NCBI GenBank assembly: GCA_037355855.1
Contig: CM074765.1
Span: 2,728,001-2,792,000 of the forward strand
Reading direction: 5' to 3'
Length of the DNA stretch: 64,000 nt
DNA from: Pseudo-nitzschia pungens
Taxonomy: Eukaryota; Bacillariophyta; Bacillariophyceae; Bacillariales; Bacillariaceae
Shown here piece after piece: positions 1 to 11,154 of the stretch (position 1 is its first letter; each line of letters begins with the position of its first letter). The notes beneath the pieces were generated by a model. It saw nothing but the letters and a program-made list of their open reading frames with translations. It was not told the origin of the DNA and searched no databases. Made by a program: the position numbers and the translations under genes.

Positions 1-985
1 CTTTGATCTGTTTCCAAGCTCCACCCCCATGGGTGTTTCCAAGCTGCTTAAGTGAATATCACTTAACGTTCTACATTCTTCAAGATTCCTTGCTGAGTCC
101 TTTTAGTCTTTTCAAGTTGAAGTTACAGAACTGCCCCTTCCACTGTAGGAATATTTCTACAAGAAATTCCAGCTGTTATCTGTTTTCAAGTCCATCACCC
201 TGCGGGTCCATAAGTGTGTTCGCTTATGGTCCTACTGTTTCCTAACCCAAGCCCCTAAGTTGCTACGTACCCATTACTTAACACGCCACCACCTACATAT
301 ACCTTTCCAGTTCACAGTACAGCTGCCATCTGTTTTCAAGCCTACAGCCCTGTTATGGCTTAGAGACCCTGTTTCCAAGCCCCCAAAGTTCCTAACATAC
401 CAGCTGCTGTTATAAATTTTGATGTAGACTCCCCTGCCTCGAAGTGTTTACAGTGTTTAGGAGCATTACCTGGGAAATTTTGCTTGTGTTCTTGTACATG
501 GTAAGGAATGTGTTTGGGGCTGACTACTCGCATTGCTGATACTGCAATCCAGCATTAAGAGAGGGGTTTTGCTTGCGTCAGCTGACCACTAGCATTACTG
601 ATACTATGTATCTGAGGAAGGGTTTTGCTTGTGTCAGCTGATCACTAGCATTACTGATGCTTCACATCAGCATTGGAGGCAGAGTTTTGCTTGTGTCTTT
701 CCCTTTCAAGTTCTTGGTACCCCGTCTCCTGCACGCTTTGCAACAGCAGTGTCTGTTGTGCTCTGGACTGGTTCGTCTTTCCCTGTTTCTTACCAAGGTT
801 CATTTGTAAAATTGTCGTTTTACAACTTGGGGCCTAAACTCTCTTTGATTGAGGCGACGCTTCATTCTACAACTTGGGGTCCTGACTCTTCAATTGAGGT
901 GACAATAAAGTCTGGTTACAGACTGAGTAGCTTTTAACCACCTGTGGTAGATTTTCCTACCTAAATAAGTATATTATTATTATTA
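1..985 (+). mobile_element. 3' part of a non-autonomous non-LTR-like element, cut by the window edge
   Basis: This segment is the same family as the 2 kb element at 25194-27209, in the opposite orientation. Both share runs such as AAGTCTGGTTACAGACTGAG near the 3' end, and both finish in a TTA-type simple repeat (about 970-985 here). I see no credible coding region; short reading frames inside are chance. The shared 3' tail is also close to that of the LINE copies at 8903, 38534 and 39213, which suggests mobilisation by LINE machinery. The 5' part lies outside the window, so a target duplication cannot be checked. Confidence 0.7.
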
Positions 986-1199
986 GTACATACATCTGGC
1001 ACAACCAGTTAAGGTACAGCGGTTTGAGGATGAGTTTGGATGTAAAGGAGGAGTTGGCGAGACCAACAATTCGCCAACTACACCAGCAGATCCGGGAAGT
1101 GTCCTGTAGTTTGATCTGGCCACAGATGGGGAGCTGGGCCCAGCAGACAAAGTACCGTTCCGGAGTAAGAATCCTGTTGCATATGATGTGATGGAGCAG

Positions 1200-1836
1200 A
1201 CCAGATGTACTGAATGCAGTGCGAGAACTATCCAGTCATACACAGAAAGCAAGCAAAAAAAGCCTTAAGGCATTGAGATGTGTGATGAATGACATTGTGT
1301 CTACCAAGAAACGGGGCTTCACTATGAAGGTGACTAAGCCCAGAAAATGGAATGGCAGGAGGGGCACATACAAGTTCACCATTACAGGCAAATGTGACTC
1401 AGAGTATGCGAAGCACAGCAGTCGTCAAAGTGTGAATGCAGGTATGATGTACTTGGAAGGTGCAATCGTGAAGCAATTCAGCAAGATGATGCCAATTATC
1501 GCATTGTCAACCACAGGGGCTGAGCTATACTCTGCAGTACTAACAGCACAAGATATGATGTTTGTGTATCACATAATGATAAACATGGAACTGGAAGTGG
1601 AGTTGCCAATGATCTTGTACTGTGACAACAAGGGCACAGTGGATCTAGCAAACAACTGGTCCGTGGGAGGCAGAACAAGGCATATCGATGTGAGACAGAA
1701 TGTCTTAAGCGAAGTGAAGGAGAGAGGATTCCTGATGGTCAAGTGGAAAGGTGGCAATGACATCACTTCGGATATGCACACTAAGAATCTGTTGAGAGAT
1801 TTATTGAACTGGTACAGTGCTGAATTGGTCAGCTGA
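1200..1836 (+). pseudogene. Ty1/copia RNase H fragment
   Basis: The reading frame matches the C-terminal end of copia pol: a short RT-connection stretch, then RNase H. The four acidic positions of RNase H are recognisable: D in GKCDSEYA, E in STTGAELYSAV, D in LYCDNKGTV, and D in TRHIDVRQNVL. The frame opens without a usable ATG (GTG at 1219). Upstream, 990-1200 looks like RT sequence but has several stops. The frame closes normally with TGA. It is a different copia lineage from the two LTR elements further right. No LTRs are visible, so this is a relic, probably inactive. Confidence 0.75.
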
Positions 1837-2279
1837 ACAGGTTAAGTAGGGAAGTGTGTTCAGACAGCTTAGTCGGATGACAGTAAACGGGCAGACAAAG
1901 AAAATGAACCAGACACAGTTCGGGATCAAGAATAACAGGATTCACGAGCAGAATTCTAAGGAATGGTATGTGGCAAGAAAACAACATAATCAATGAGATT
2001 GAAGATACCCAACTGAAGGAATCAACAGGTTTCAAGATGAAGGACTGATAGTGAAGAAGTGAATCTTTGGACGTTGGAACTGTTGAGTGATAATTTGAGA
2101 CTTGCTGAATGCAAATGAGAGATAGACAAACTAATGAACCAGCGATGTGTCGCAACAGGAAGAGGTTATGGAGTGATTTGCAACTAATTTGGTTGGGATT
2201 ATTGGAGGAGAATACCTGGCTCATATTTTGTAGGAAATAGAATCCAATAAAGTAAACACTTCTGTTAACCCAGTGCTTC

Positions 2280-2991
2280 AACCATCTCAACAATGGTGAC
2301 TGGAATGTGCTCGGTTCCTTTGACAAAGTCATGGTAAAATTTTCTCGGCATTCTTCAAAGCGATCTCCAGCCTTTCGAACGAACATGAGGGCATAGAATT
2401 GGTCCTTGACGTATTCGTTGATATTGTTGCAGCATGTCGCACGATCAGCGTTTTAAGAAGGTCTCAGCTGTATTTAGCGAGGTCCTTCTCCATGAGATAC
2501 TATTGGAGCTTCTTGTATGTCGGGTTCATATCCACAGTGATCTGCAGTTTTGTGGTGTAGGGTGAAATGGTCATGAAGTCAGAGAGGGCCATATTGGTCT
2601 CATTAAGTTCCATGAGGGTGTATACACTAGCGACTATAGTGGTTGGTTCGTGGTTGATGGTTGCGCCTCGGTTGCAGATCTAGGTGATGAGCTCGAAGAG
2701 GTCAGGTGTGTCTTTGGTTTCTTCAACTTTCTAATAATGTACTTCCGCTTTCATTTTGTTTCGTAAGGTCAGAGTGAGTTGACCCCAGGGGACGGCGAAA
2801 ACAGAATCAGAGATTTCACTCGATTGATGAGATGGATTCGGTGTATCTCTTCATGTCGAGTTTCCATTTATCTTGTTCATGGAAAGGTGAGGCTTCGAAG
2901 TCTTCTTTTAGTTGGATGTCGTCACGCTAGGTGATCCCAACGAGAGAGACCGTGCCTTTCTGGATGCGTTGATGGCGCACTTCTTTTCCAT
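2280..2991 (-). pseudogene. Decayed copia gag-like relic
   Basis: Read on the minus strand, overlapping frames give pieces resembling diatom-type copia gag: DKWKLDMKRYTESI, then VFAVPWGQLTLTLRNKMKAE, then a C-terminal ALMFVRKAGDRFEECRENF. Several stops and at least two frameshifts separate the pieces. It lies tail to tail with the RNase H relic at 1200-1836, so the two may come from one rearranged element or from two. The family assignment is by pattern memory only. I see nothing convincing between 1837 and 2280, or in the AT-rich stretch 2992-3319. Confidence 0.45.
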
Positions 2992-3319
2992 TTTATTTGT
3001 TGAAAAAATTGAATCCCAAGTCTAATTCATCGAATTATTGTGGAGGAACAGACCCTTGCGTCCAGTGTTCTCGTTATGATGTTCACGATAAGCTCCAAAA
3101 CATATTTAAATGCATTTTAGCTCAAAAGCTTTGAGTTCAACAGTGTTGCGAAGTTTCACGTCAAAGTGTGAATAACGTGAAAAACGCATTGTTTATTTCT
3201 ACTTCGTATTGGATAGTTTTACTGTCTTCGTATTGTTTTAATGATATGAGTAAGTATGATAATAATATGAAATAAATAATAATATCGGTTTCGTATTGTA
3301 CGGTACTGCTAGTTTGCTG

Positions 3320-6300
3320 CTACACTTTGTTGCCGCTATTTCCACATGCAGCAATAGTTGTGTGTCTCGTGGCTTTTCCTACGACAACCTTGCGTATTTC
3401 CTGTGCAAATTGAAGCGTGCATGCCATGTCGGCGACGTCTTCTTCTGCATCCAAACAAGCGATCACAACCACTTTGGTGTCCGCTTCTAAGCTGTCGCTT
3501 AGAATGTGTGTAATAGTAGAATTCCGATATGGCACCATCCGCTTGTACTGGTTCCGCGCCAAAATGACTTCCCGAAATGTGTTCAGGGACTTGTTGGTAA
3601 ACTTCCAGTCTTCAAACAACTGCTCGGGAATTGAGCTTGAGGATAAATTTCGCTTCGAGGTATAAGCAGACACACCATAACCAGTTGACCCTAATGACTG
3701 TTTCGTTACGATTTCTGACGAGGCAAAATCGACGAATTGCATCTTCCCCATTGTAGTAGCGCCTGTAGAAATATTTGTCGAGGTAACCTTGACTGTTGCA
3801 ACGACATGACTCTCCAAATCATATGCTCGAAGATCAGCTACATCCAGTTCTGTTAACCGACGAGATCGTTTTGATAGGCTTTCAGTCCAAAGGCGAAGAA
3901 TATCTTGGAAGGTGCGAATTTTGACCGACAGAACACCCCGAACAACGGTGTCGCCGTCACGATTCGTTTTGATTTCGAGCTTGGGGCGCGACGAAGAAAC
4001 TGAATTTGTTCCCAATGGCTGCTGTGGCTGCTTTTGTTTGTCTACTGTCAATTGATCCTGATGCTGTCGCCGGTTTTTTCGAAAGCCTTCCACCTTTCCG
4101 TGTTCCTCGCCAAACTCGGTGCCGGCCAGTAGATCGATAAGGCGTTCGTCATGAACTTCAACAATATTGATTGTAACGATGTCATGAAATCGATCACGCC
4201 GGTGCTCCAGGATTGAAAACAGCTGTTTCATAGCCTGTAATTTTACTCCTTCGTTTTCAATCGAAACCGCGTGATCGATGCTGTTGCAGTGGACATCACC
4301 GAGAATAGTGTGAGTTTTTCCAGAGTTGGCTTGACCATAGGTCATGATACAAATCTTGAAACCTTCGACCACACTCGCACAAATGGCTTCGAATTCGGCA
4401 TACACATCTTCTTGGCTCATATCAGAGGATAGAATTCCATCGAATTCAAAACTTGTTTGAGATGCATCCAGCTTCGATGTTTTGTTGTGCTTTCGCGAGG
4501 GACTTCGATGAAGGAGGAGGATTTCGTTGGATACTATTTCTATTGCCGAGGGGTTATTCCTCTCTGTACAAAGAGGTCCCTTCAACCGACAGTAGACACG
4601 AATTGAGCCACGTAGGTCTTGTAACTCGTCCTGTAACTTTCGCCGCCTCGCACTTTCCCTGGCCAGATTAGAGCGCAGACGATCTATTGCCATAGTTGTG
4701 TTTGTCATCAAGTTTGAGCTTTTAAAATCATCGGTCGAAGATGCATTCTCAGAGTCATCAGTGGCAACAAAGGGCTCGAACACACCTTGCCGTTCTTGAT
4801 TCTGAGGATTGTGCTGCTTCCACTGAGTCACAAATTCCTCATTCTTTTTCCGCTCGCTTTCCAGAGCTTCTGCAACGGCAAAGCGCTGAACCTCAGCAGC
4901 CGCAGCTCGTGTTTGCCAGTGGGCAGCCACTTGTTCGGCTTCATCCATTTGTCTCTTAAGGAGGGCGGCGGCTTTGCGCTCCATCTCCAACTGTTCCTCA
5001 GCGATCCTCGCCTTAGCCATCGCCTCGGCGGATTTCTTTTGTGCTGTAGCTGCCGCCTCGGCGGCTTTGTGAGTGACCGTATTGTTCCAATCCTTGCTAT
5101 TGCTGTTTTCGGCACTTTGAATGGCCTGTTCCGCGACTTTGACAGCACGGGAGGCCTCTGCTCGCGATTCCTCTAGCTCAACCCTCATTCGCTCCAAAGC
5201 TAGGTGCAGCTCTTCAACTAGGTCTTGATCAAATCCAACCCCTGTAATGGAAGAAACAACTGATCTATCCATGTTGTCACCGTCTGCAGCTGGTACTTGT
5301 CCTATTGATTCTCTCTCATCTGTGTAGTGATGAATTATGTTGGTTGGACTCGTGTTATCAATGACGCTTGTATGCAGACTTGTGCTCTGCGTTGGGATGA
5401 GGGCGGCTGTCGCCGATGTAGCAGGAGTGTTGGAGGCAAGGTTTTGGCTCATCGAATGATTCTTGGAAAACAACTTGGACTTGGTGGTCACAGGAATTTC
5501 AAGAACCAACTTGCCCTTCATGGCGTCAGAGGGTTGTGTGTTTAACTTTGCATTACTGTTGTTTATATTGTCCAAATTATAGTTGTCGGCACCTCTCGAA
5601 CGCGTAGACGACGGCAATGACGCAAGAGGAGGATCATCTGATTCCGATCCAGCTCGGCTAGTTCCCCCGTTTACAATATTTTGTTGCGGTTGCTTCGGAT
5701 AGATATTGTTGTGATTGTTGTTGATTATAGTGACATTGGTTCCAGGATGGATGGGAGGTGGAGTGCCCCTTCGACTGAGATTTCGGGGTGGCTTACTACT
5801 GGTCATTCCATTCGCCAGGGGCGCACCAGCAATCCGCGTGGTTACTACAGGCAGAGGGGCGTTTTGCTGCTGCTGTCTTCTGTTGCTACTAGATCTAACA
5901 CTACCTCCGTTTCCGTTAGTCGTGTGAGAGTTTGTAGCCGTGAGAGCTATATCGGGTATTGAATTGTTTTGGGGGTCACCTTTCCAGGATTGTGGCGTCA
6001 TGTCTGATTTGATGCTTCGAGCAACGCTACGAGCAACGCTACGGCTACCATCAGCAACACTCGCTAGCTGATTGAGTGGTACAGATAGGTGTTTATGTTG
6101 GTTGTATTCCTGGTGAGGGATGGGTGTGCCGGAAGAATAGGTCTGTGATGAGTGATGATGCAAAAGCATGCTTTCTCCCTCTTCTAGTAACGGCACATTG
6201 AGGAACCTTGAGAATGCCTTGGCAAACTTGTCTCTGTCCAATCGCGTTGGAGCTTCAATATCTAGAGAAACGGCATGCTTATCATCTTCGGAGTGCATGT

Positions 6301-7276
6301 CAGCCGTGACTAATGAAAGAATTCGAGCCGCCTCGCAGGTATTTCGCTTCGTTCGGTCGTTCACCTTGCCCTTTCGGACGGCCGTAAACCGTTCCAACGG
6401 AACAGTGACATCTTTCTTCTTTCCCCATGTTAAAGCGCGGATCTTACCCTTTTGGCTGTTGGAGGTGTGATGATTAGCCCCACCGGTAGCATAAAGCAGA
6501 CTGCGATGGGCATCGTAATCAAAGGGTGTGGTAGCAGCAGTGGAATGGTTCCCAGCTACCCCAAGAAATCGAGATAGCGCACCTCGCGACCCTCGAGAGT
6601 GCCGACTAGAAACGCTTCTAGAGGAAGAGTAGTTCTGGAGACCGTTGGTGGAGGAAGGTTCATCGCTGCTGCCGTGCAAAATCTCTGACGTATCTACGTA
6701 CAAACATTTTACGTAGCGCAAATTTGACTTCCCATTTTGATTGATTTTCCTTACAGCCACTCCGTAGATATCTTCGCACAATCGCTGTTCAAAGAGAGCC
6801 TGCTCTTGGCTATCGGGATCGGCTACACAAACTTGTTCCTGATAGTGCTGACGAGATGGCGAGTTGGAGGCCGTTTGTTGTTGCTGTTGCTGCCAGTTTA
6901 TAGCGACATTGTGCATTGTGTCGTCGTTGATGATAGTGTTATTGACACCTGAACCACTGTAGCTTCGTTCTCTTTGTGGAGATGCTTCTCGCGTAGGTGA
7001 AAGTATATGTTGATTGGCCAGCCACCCCTGTGGAGCCGTTCTAGATCGAACTAGAGGTATAACGGAGCCAATGTCAACATTTGTAAGTGATATCGAATCT
7101 CTGCTGCTCGTTCTGCTGTGTCCCTTCTTGTTGGTATTCGCTGCACCGCTCGTGGGAGAGGTAGTTGTCACACTCGGATTCGGAGAAATGACGTCCTTAG
7201 TATTGTTGCCTTTATTCCCCGAAACCATCGACGACGACCATGCCATCGACATCCCTGATCGTTCTTGGCCTTGCAT
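3320..7276 (-). CDS. Kinesin-14-like protein with C-terminal, divergent motor
   Basis: A 1318-residue protein on one uninterrupted frame. I start at the ATG at 7276 (MQGQERSGM); the frame extends six codons further only to a TTG. Residues 1-690 are low complexity, rich in Ser, Asn and His, with a short poly-Gln near 130. About 690-830 is a heptad-like, Ala/Glu-rich coiled coil. About 887 onward is a kinesin motor beginning with the neck motif LRGSIRVYCRL, the arrangement of minus-end-directed kinesin-14. Walker A is GQANSGKT (981-988), consistent with GxxxxGKT. Switch I (usually NxxSSRSH) is reduced to LRAYDLESH, and switch II (usually DLAGSE) reads DFASSE. FTNKSL and VPYRNSTITHIL match the conserved C-terminal motifs. 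The fold is recognisable, but loss of the switch residues questions ATPase activity. It would act on microtubules. It is one of the few host-like genes here. Confidence 0.85.
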   Translation of the reverse strand: MQGQERSGMSMAWSSSMVSGNKGNNTKDVISPNPSVTTTSPTSGAANTNKKGHSRTSSRDSISLTNVDIGSVIPLVRSRTAPQGWLANQHILSPTREASPQRERSYSGSGVNNTIINDDTMHNVAINWQQQQQQTASNSPSRQHYQEQVCVADPDSQEQALFEQRLCEDIYGVAVRKINQNGKSNLRYVKCLYVDTSEILHGSSDEPSSTNGLQNYSSSRSVSSRHSRGSRGALSRFLGVAGNHSTAATTPFDYDAHRSLLYATGGANHHTSNSQKGKIRALTWGKKKDVTVPLERFTAVRKGKVNDRTKRNTCEAARILSLVTADMHSEDDKHAVSLDIEAPTRLDRDKFAKAFSRFLNVPLLEEGESMLLHHHSSQTYSSGTPIPHQEYNQHKHLSVPLNQLASVADGSRSVARSVARSIKSDMTPQSWKGDPQNNSIPDIALTATNSHTTNGNGGSVRSSSNRRQQQQNAPLPVVTTRIAGAPLANGMTSSKPPRNLSRRGTPPPIHPGTNVTIINNNHNNIYPKQPQQNIVNGGTSRAGSESDDPPLASLPSSTRSRGADNYNLDNINNSNAKLNTQPSDAMKGKLVLEIPVTTKSKLFSKNHSMSQNLASNTPATSATAALIPTQSTSLHTSVIDNTSPTNIIHHYTDERESIGQVPAADGDNMDRSVVSSITGVGFDQDLVEELHLALERMRVELEESRAEASRAVKVAEQAIQSAENSNSKDWNNTVTHKAAEAAATAQKKSAEAMAKARIAEEQLEMERKAAALLKRQMDEAEQVAAHWQTRAAAAEVQRFAVAEALESERKKNEEFVTQWKQHNPQNQERQGVFEPFVATDDSENASSTDDFKSSNLMTNTTMAIDRLRSNLARESARRRKLQDELQDLRGSIRVYCRLKGPLCTERNNPSAIEIVSNEILLLHRSPSRKHNKTSKLDASQTSFEFDGILSSDMSQEDVYAEFEAICASVVEGFKICIMTYGQANSGKTHTILGDVHCNSIDHAVSIENEGVKLQAMKQLFSILEHRRDRFHDIVTINIVEVHDERLIDLLAGTEFGEEHGKVEGFRKNRRQHQDQLTVDKQKQPQQPLGTNSVSSSRPKLEIKTNRDGDTVVRGVLSVKIRTFQDILRLWTESLSKRSRRLTELDVADLRAYDLESHVVATVKVTSTNISTGATTMGKMQFVDFASSEIVTKQSLGSTGYGVSAYTSKRNLSSSSIPEQLFEDWKFTNKSLNTFREVILARNQYKRMVPYRNSTITHILSDSLEADTKVVVIACLDAEEDVADMACTLQFAQEIRKVVVGKATRHTTIAACGNSGNKV

Positions 7277-8578
7277 ATCCAACTTTGATTTCAAGTCTTA
7301 TTCTTTTCGATATTTTCGGATCCTTGGGAATTTGTCGTGTACTTTCGAAGTTCGAACATTAGCACCGGTGCGGAGCCAGAGCCTAGCGGCGACGGACGTC
7401 TAATAATTTTAGAAAAGCGTATCCACAAACGAAAAGAACGGCGCAGTTCTCTTCTATTGCGTTGATCGGAACTTCTGTTGGTGTCACGCTCGCCTCCCCC
7501 AGTCGTGGTACGAAATGTGGACCTGATCAATCTAACTATGCGTTGTTTCGTTCTCGTCGTTGATCACTGTGTCCGCTTGTTGTGCCTCTCTCTCATATGA
7601 TTCACTGCGTTTGCAATTGGTTTCTGAAAACTGGTCTTGTTTAAGTTTAGGTCTTCAACGTGCAAGAGCAGCTTTCGGACGTTCACTGATTTCGGTAAGG
7701 GTAATATTTTGCACAATCTCTTCGCTCTTTACTCTGACCAAACTGATGACAAAGGGTTTTTTTGGATGAAAGAAATTTGTTGTTGCATTGTCGTCGGGTC
7801 TGCAGATCGTTTTCCGTCTTTTCACAGATGGATAATGAATCAATTGGAGTAACCTTAGCCGGTGAGCGAAGGTGCTGGCACGAGCCATTAACGGTAAGTA
7901 CGGGCTACAGTACTATTCATACGAAGGAATCGATGGAATACCTGTACAACGCATATCTGTAATTCGTACGTAGAGGCGTGGGCACGAGCCTAAGCTTTCT
8001 CAACAAAAGTAAGGTTACCAGGTAAACCTTAACCTTACCGGTACGTCGTAAGTTACTTATACCTGGGCCATCCGATGGTTTTTATTGGCGCCTCCGGTAA
8101 GCGTGTGGAGTTGTAAATGTCCGTAAGGTCCTTTTGGGGATTGATTGTAATAATTTATCTATTAACGTATATTCAGTCATGTAGTATTGGATGAACTTGT
8201 CAGAAAGTTGAAAGGAAATGTTGATTGTGTGTTTAGGCATGATATTCGTAAATTTTGTGTTAAGTATTATATTATTTATTGGTGATATTGGAATAAATAG
8301 AGTAGATTTGTTTATGTTTGTTATGGAAGTATGTGATAATGAATTCTCCTATTATTTTACTGTGAATTGAATGGTATTCTGAAACCGTGTGATTTTTAAT
8401 TTTCTGTTGAGAACATTTTATTTAGAATTTTAATGTTTTCTTCCACGTTATTGGTTTGAAAACGTTTCTTTTCTGTTTGTTGTTTTGTTTTTGTTTGCTT
8501 GAATGTAAATTGTCAGTATTACACGTGAAAAAGTTTTGGATTTTATCATATTAGTAAGCCTTACCATCATCATAATTT
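7277..8578. other. Intergenic region between kinesin and the Ulp1-like gene
   Basis: Nothing I can call as a gene. The minus-strand stretch just above the kinesin ATG has an in-frame stop before the TTG, consistent with a 5' leader. 7990-8060 holds short complementary runs (AAGGTTACCAGGTAAACCTTAACCTTACC) that could form a hairpin. From about 8100 the sequence becomes strongly AT-rich, resembling the Helitron-associated spacers at 11.2-11.9 and 37.0-37.5 kb, so the left Helitron end may lie in here. I could not identify a terminal CTRR and hairpin. Confidence 0.4.
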
Positions 8579-8885
8579 ATGATTTGTTCAATTTTTCATA
8601 ACAAGACCATGTCTCGCTCAACCGGTAAATCTTTCGAGACTCTAAGTCTCGCAATGGAATCGAAGGGAATTCTAAGTGGATCGAATGGCAAGGCTTTCGT
8701 TAATTCTTCCTCGACTGATTTGTCTTCTTCAGGTTCTCCGGAGTTGGCAAACGACGTTGAAAAAAAACAACAATCGTTCTTAATCAATAAGAAATTTGGG
8801 AAGAAATCAAGGAATGGAGACGGCGCGTCGTCGAATGATAACACAATCCCCGCCATTTATTGTGATGATATTTCTTTTTGTCTTG

Positions 8886-9627
8886 ACACATCCATTATCA
8901 AATAATAATATACGTATTTAAATAACTTTAATCACCAAAGGTGAAACTAAATTACTCAGTCTGTAACCAGACTTTAACGTCGCCTCCATCATAGAGTCAG
9001 GACCCCAAGTGGGAGAACGACAAATTTTCAAAACAAACCTTGAACATCAAGCAGGGAAAAGGACAAACAAGACCCACAAAATAGGGACTTGAGAGAAAAT
9101 GAGATGGGAAGGGAGATAGTGGGATAAGAACCAGTATCAAAAGGTATGGGACAGGATGAGAAGCAGGAACAGAAGACAAAACCAAGGTACAAAGTGGAAT
9201 CAACCCTAAGGTCTGGTAAGGCAGGCTCTTAGGAGAGCTGCCTCGCGTTGATATGGCTGCACTGGTTGGACAGGTGCTGCATACTGCTTCCTTGCAAGGT
9301 GGATGGTTGCAAGCCACTGCCGCTTGGCAGTCAGGGTGTAGCCTTGTAGGACTTGGAAAGGGGTTTGTAACAGGGAGTGTGACTGGGGAAGTGCACCAGC
9401 TGCACCAATTGCCAATTCAGAGGAGATGGAAGCATCAAGAGATTGGTGTTGTTCAGCATCAAGGGTACCCCCAGGACCATGGAGTCGTTCATTCCTATAG
9501 GTCCAAAGATCCCAGGAGGTAAGAAAGAACTGATGGATGATAGCTGTAGCCCAACGCCTGGGGGAGCGCTTGCTTCCAATGTGGGAGTAGTAGTCAGCCT
9601 GGATTTGGTAACACATCCATTATCAAA
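8886..9627. repeat. 17-bp target-site duplication of the LINE insertion
   Basis: ACACATCCATTATCAAA occurs at 8886-8902 and again at 9611-9627, exactly flanking the LINE fragment. Removing the fragment and one copy rejoins the protease reading frame (TSIIK then KLDSK). Confidence 0.9.
8903..9610 (-). mobile_element. 5'-truncated LINE copy in the Ulp1-like gene
   Basis: A 708-bp 3' end of a non-LTR retrotransposon in minus orientation. It ends in an (ATA/TAA)n tail at 8903 and is flanked by a perfect 17-bp target duplication. It encodes the last part of the same ORF seen at 39516-41237 (WATAIIHQFFLTSWDLWTYR) and the 3' UTR. 5' truncation with a long variable duplication is the hallmark of target-primed reverse transcription. 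Non-functional. Confidence 0.9.
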
Positions 9628-10279
9628 AAATTGGATTCTAAGATGATTTCTTATGGTCTGAATGGTATTCGTGTGGCCAACAGCGATTTCTTCGACAAAA
9701 ATCATTCTGTAATGTTTCCTTTGGATAATGTTATATTTACGCCGGAGGACTTCGAGATTGTCTCATGAGATCCAAATATTTTCCATCATGACACAAGGCA
9801 GTTATTCGCAACGAGTTCTATTATTGATTTTTGCACGAACTATTTTTTCATTAATATCATTGAACAATGGTTGACTCTTCCTGTGGAGTTTTATCATATA
9901 ATGAATGGAGATTCATCGAGAAGAGAAAGTGAATTCAACGGGCTTATGAATACTATAAAGCCTTTGTGTTTGTCTACGAATGGTTTTTTTGGTTTCGATG
10001 TAATCGATGGGGTTATTTATGATGGAGGGCACTACTCGCAATTTTTTGTTTTTTATTTTAAAAATGTTGGGCAAGGATTGAAAGAAGAACATGATGACTA
10101 TCCATTTATATTGCATTTGAATTCAATGGAGTCAAATTCGAATTCGAAGAAGAACCCTCATAACACCGGCAAGGTTGGGAGAAAGTTGCGAAAAATATTG
10201 AAGGAATGTTGTTCTCGACATGATCAAATTGAAGGCGTGTGTTTTAATCGTGACACGTTGCCTTGTATTTCGGTTAGTG

Positions 10280-10345
10280 GTAAGTTGTTTTTTGTTTGTA
10301 AGAGTGCTATTTTATTTTATAAGCTAACGTGTTTTTTCTTTTTAG
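10280..10345 (+). other. Probable GT-AG intron in the Ulp1-like gene
   Basis: The donor GTAAGT and a pyrimidine-rich acceptor TTTTTCTTTTTAG bound 66 bp. Removal joins ISVS-V-KQQKNDWSCG in frame, placing the catalytic block directly after a conserved beta-strand-like segment. Confidence 0.65.
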
Positions 10346-11154
10346 TGAAACAGCAGAAAAATGATTGGTCCTGTGGGTAAGAGTGCATTTTGAACCGGAA
10401 CACTGTGATGAAATTGTACCAATCAGGAAATCTTTGTTTCCGCAATGCGAGCTTGATCGATTTTGATAAGCTTCAAATTGATGGGGACGTGAATTTCTTA
10501 AAAGAAGATATCAGAAAGGTTGCGATGTGTTTTGGAAAAGTTTCAAATCGATGTGACCAAGAATTTCCACGTAATTCAAATGGCGTTCGACAGATCGAAA
10601 TGGTTGATGACAAATCGTCGAAAAAGTCGAAAAAAATATGGGGTCAGATTTGTTTGGAAGTGAAGGCATTTGTCGATGACATGGGAAAGAAAAAGAGAAA
10701 ATCCTCCTTGGCAGGAGAATCGAAAGAAACAAAGAAAGCTCGAAGATCAAACGCACCAAGAAAGTCGGGTGAAAAGGCTCAAAGTCTTGGCAATTATCAC
10801 GATGATGCGCACAGAAATGCCCTATATCAATTGGGAAAACGTTGTTTTACATTTCATGACATGTGCCAATATGAATCCGGTGATGTAAATCTGCCAAGAA
10901 CAAATGTGTTTGGTCTGTTATTTAACGAGGTTAGCTGTCATCCTGATTCTAATGGGAAATTTCATAATCCCATTCAAAACAATCCCCAGCGAATTTTGAT
11001 ATCGAAGATGAATGAAAAAGAGTTGAGAACTCTTGTTACTGATTTGTATAAAAATTTTGAAGAGTATCAAATTGTAAGTGATGGGAAGCATTTGGACCAC
11101 GAAGTTATGGGTGATAGACCGAAAGATTTCGAAGAATTCTTAAAAAAAAACTGA

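Larger units (their letters stand above)
8579..11154 (+). pseudogene. Ulp1/SENP-like (C48) cysteine protease gene, broken
   Basis: One frame runs from the ATG at 8579 (or 8609) through a LINE insertion (8903-9610), on to a TGA at 9766, then FATSSIIDFCTNYFF, which resembles the LND-xIIDFYL motif of Ulp1 proteases. Next come a His (DGGHYSQFF, about 10030), a position where Asp is expected but Asn is seen (LHLNSM, about 10115), a 66-bp GT-AG intron (10280-10345), and the active-site block KQQKNDWSCG (Gln and Cys as in QxNxxDCG). A TAA at 10378 follows, then a 254-codon Lys-rich tail to 11154. Ulp1 enzymes cleave SUMO-type conjugates. Here two in-frame stops, the insertion and the Asp-to-Asn change make it a pseudogene. 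It converges on the Helitron helicase and probably travelled with it, which is an inference. Confidence 0.7.

Noticed and set aside
1829..2386. 185-codon minus-strand reading frame
   Set aside because: Only its first 20 residues match the gag relic; the rest is in another frame with no recognisable protein.
7014..7403. Plus-strand reading frames over the kinesin gene
   Set aside because: Antisense shadows of the kinesin coding sequence.
10377..10427. A second intron that would bypass the TAA after WSCG
   Set aside because: The candidate 51-bp GT-AG removal shifts into a frame that stops within 15 codons.
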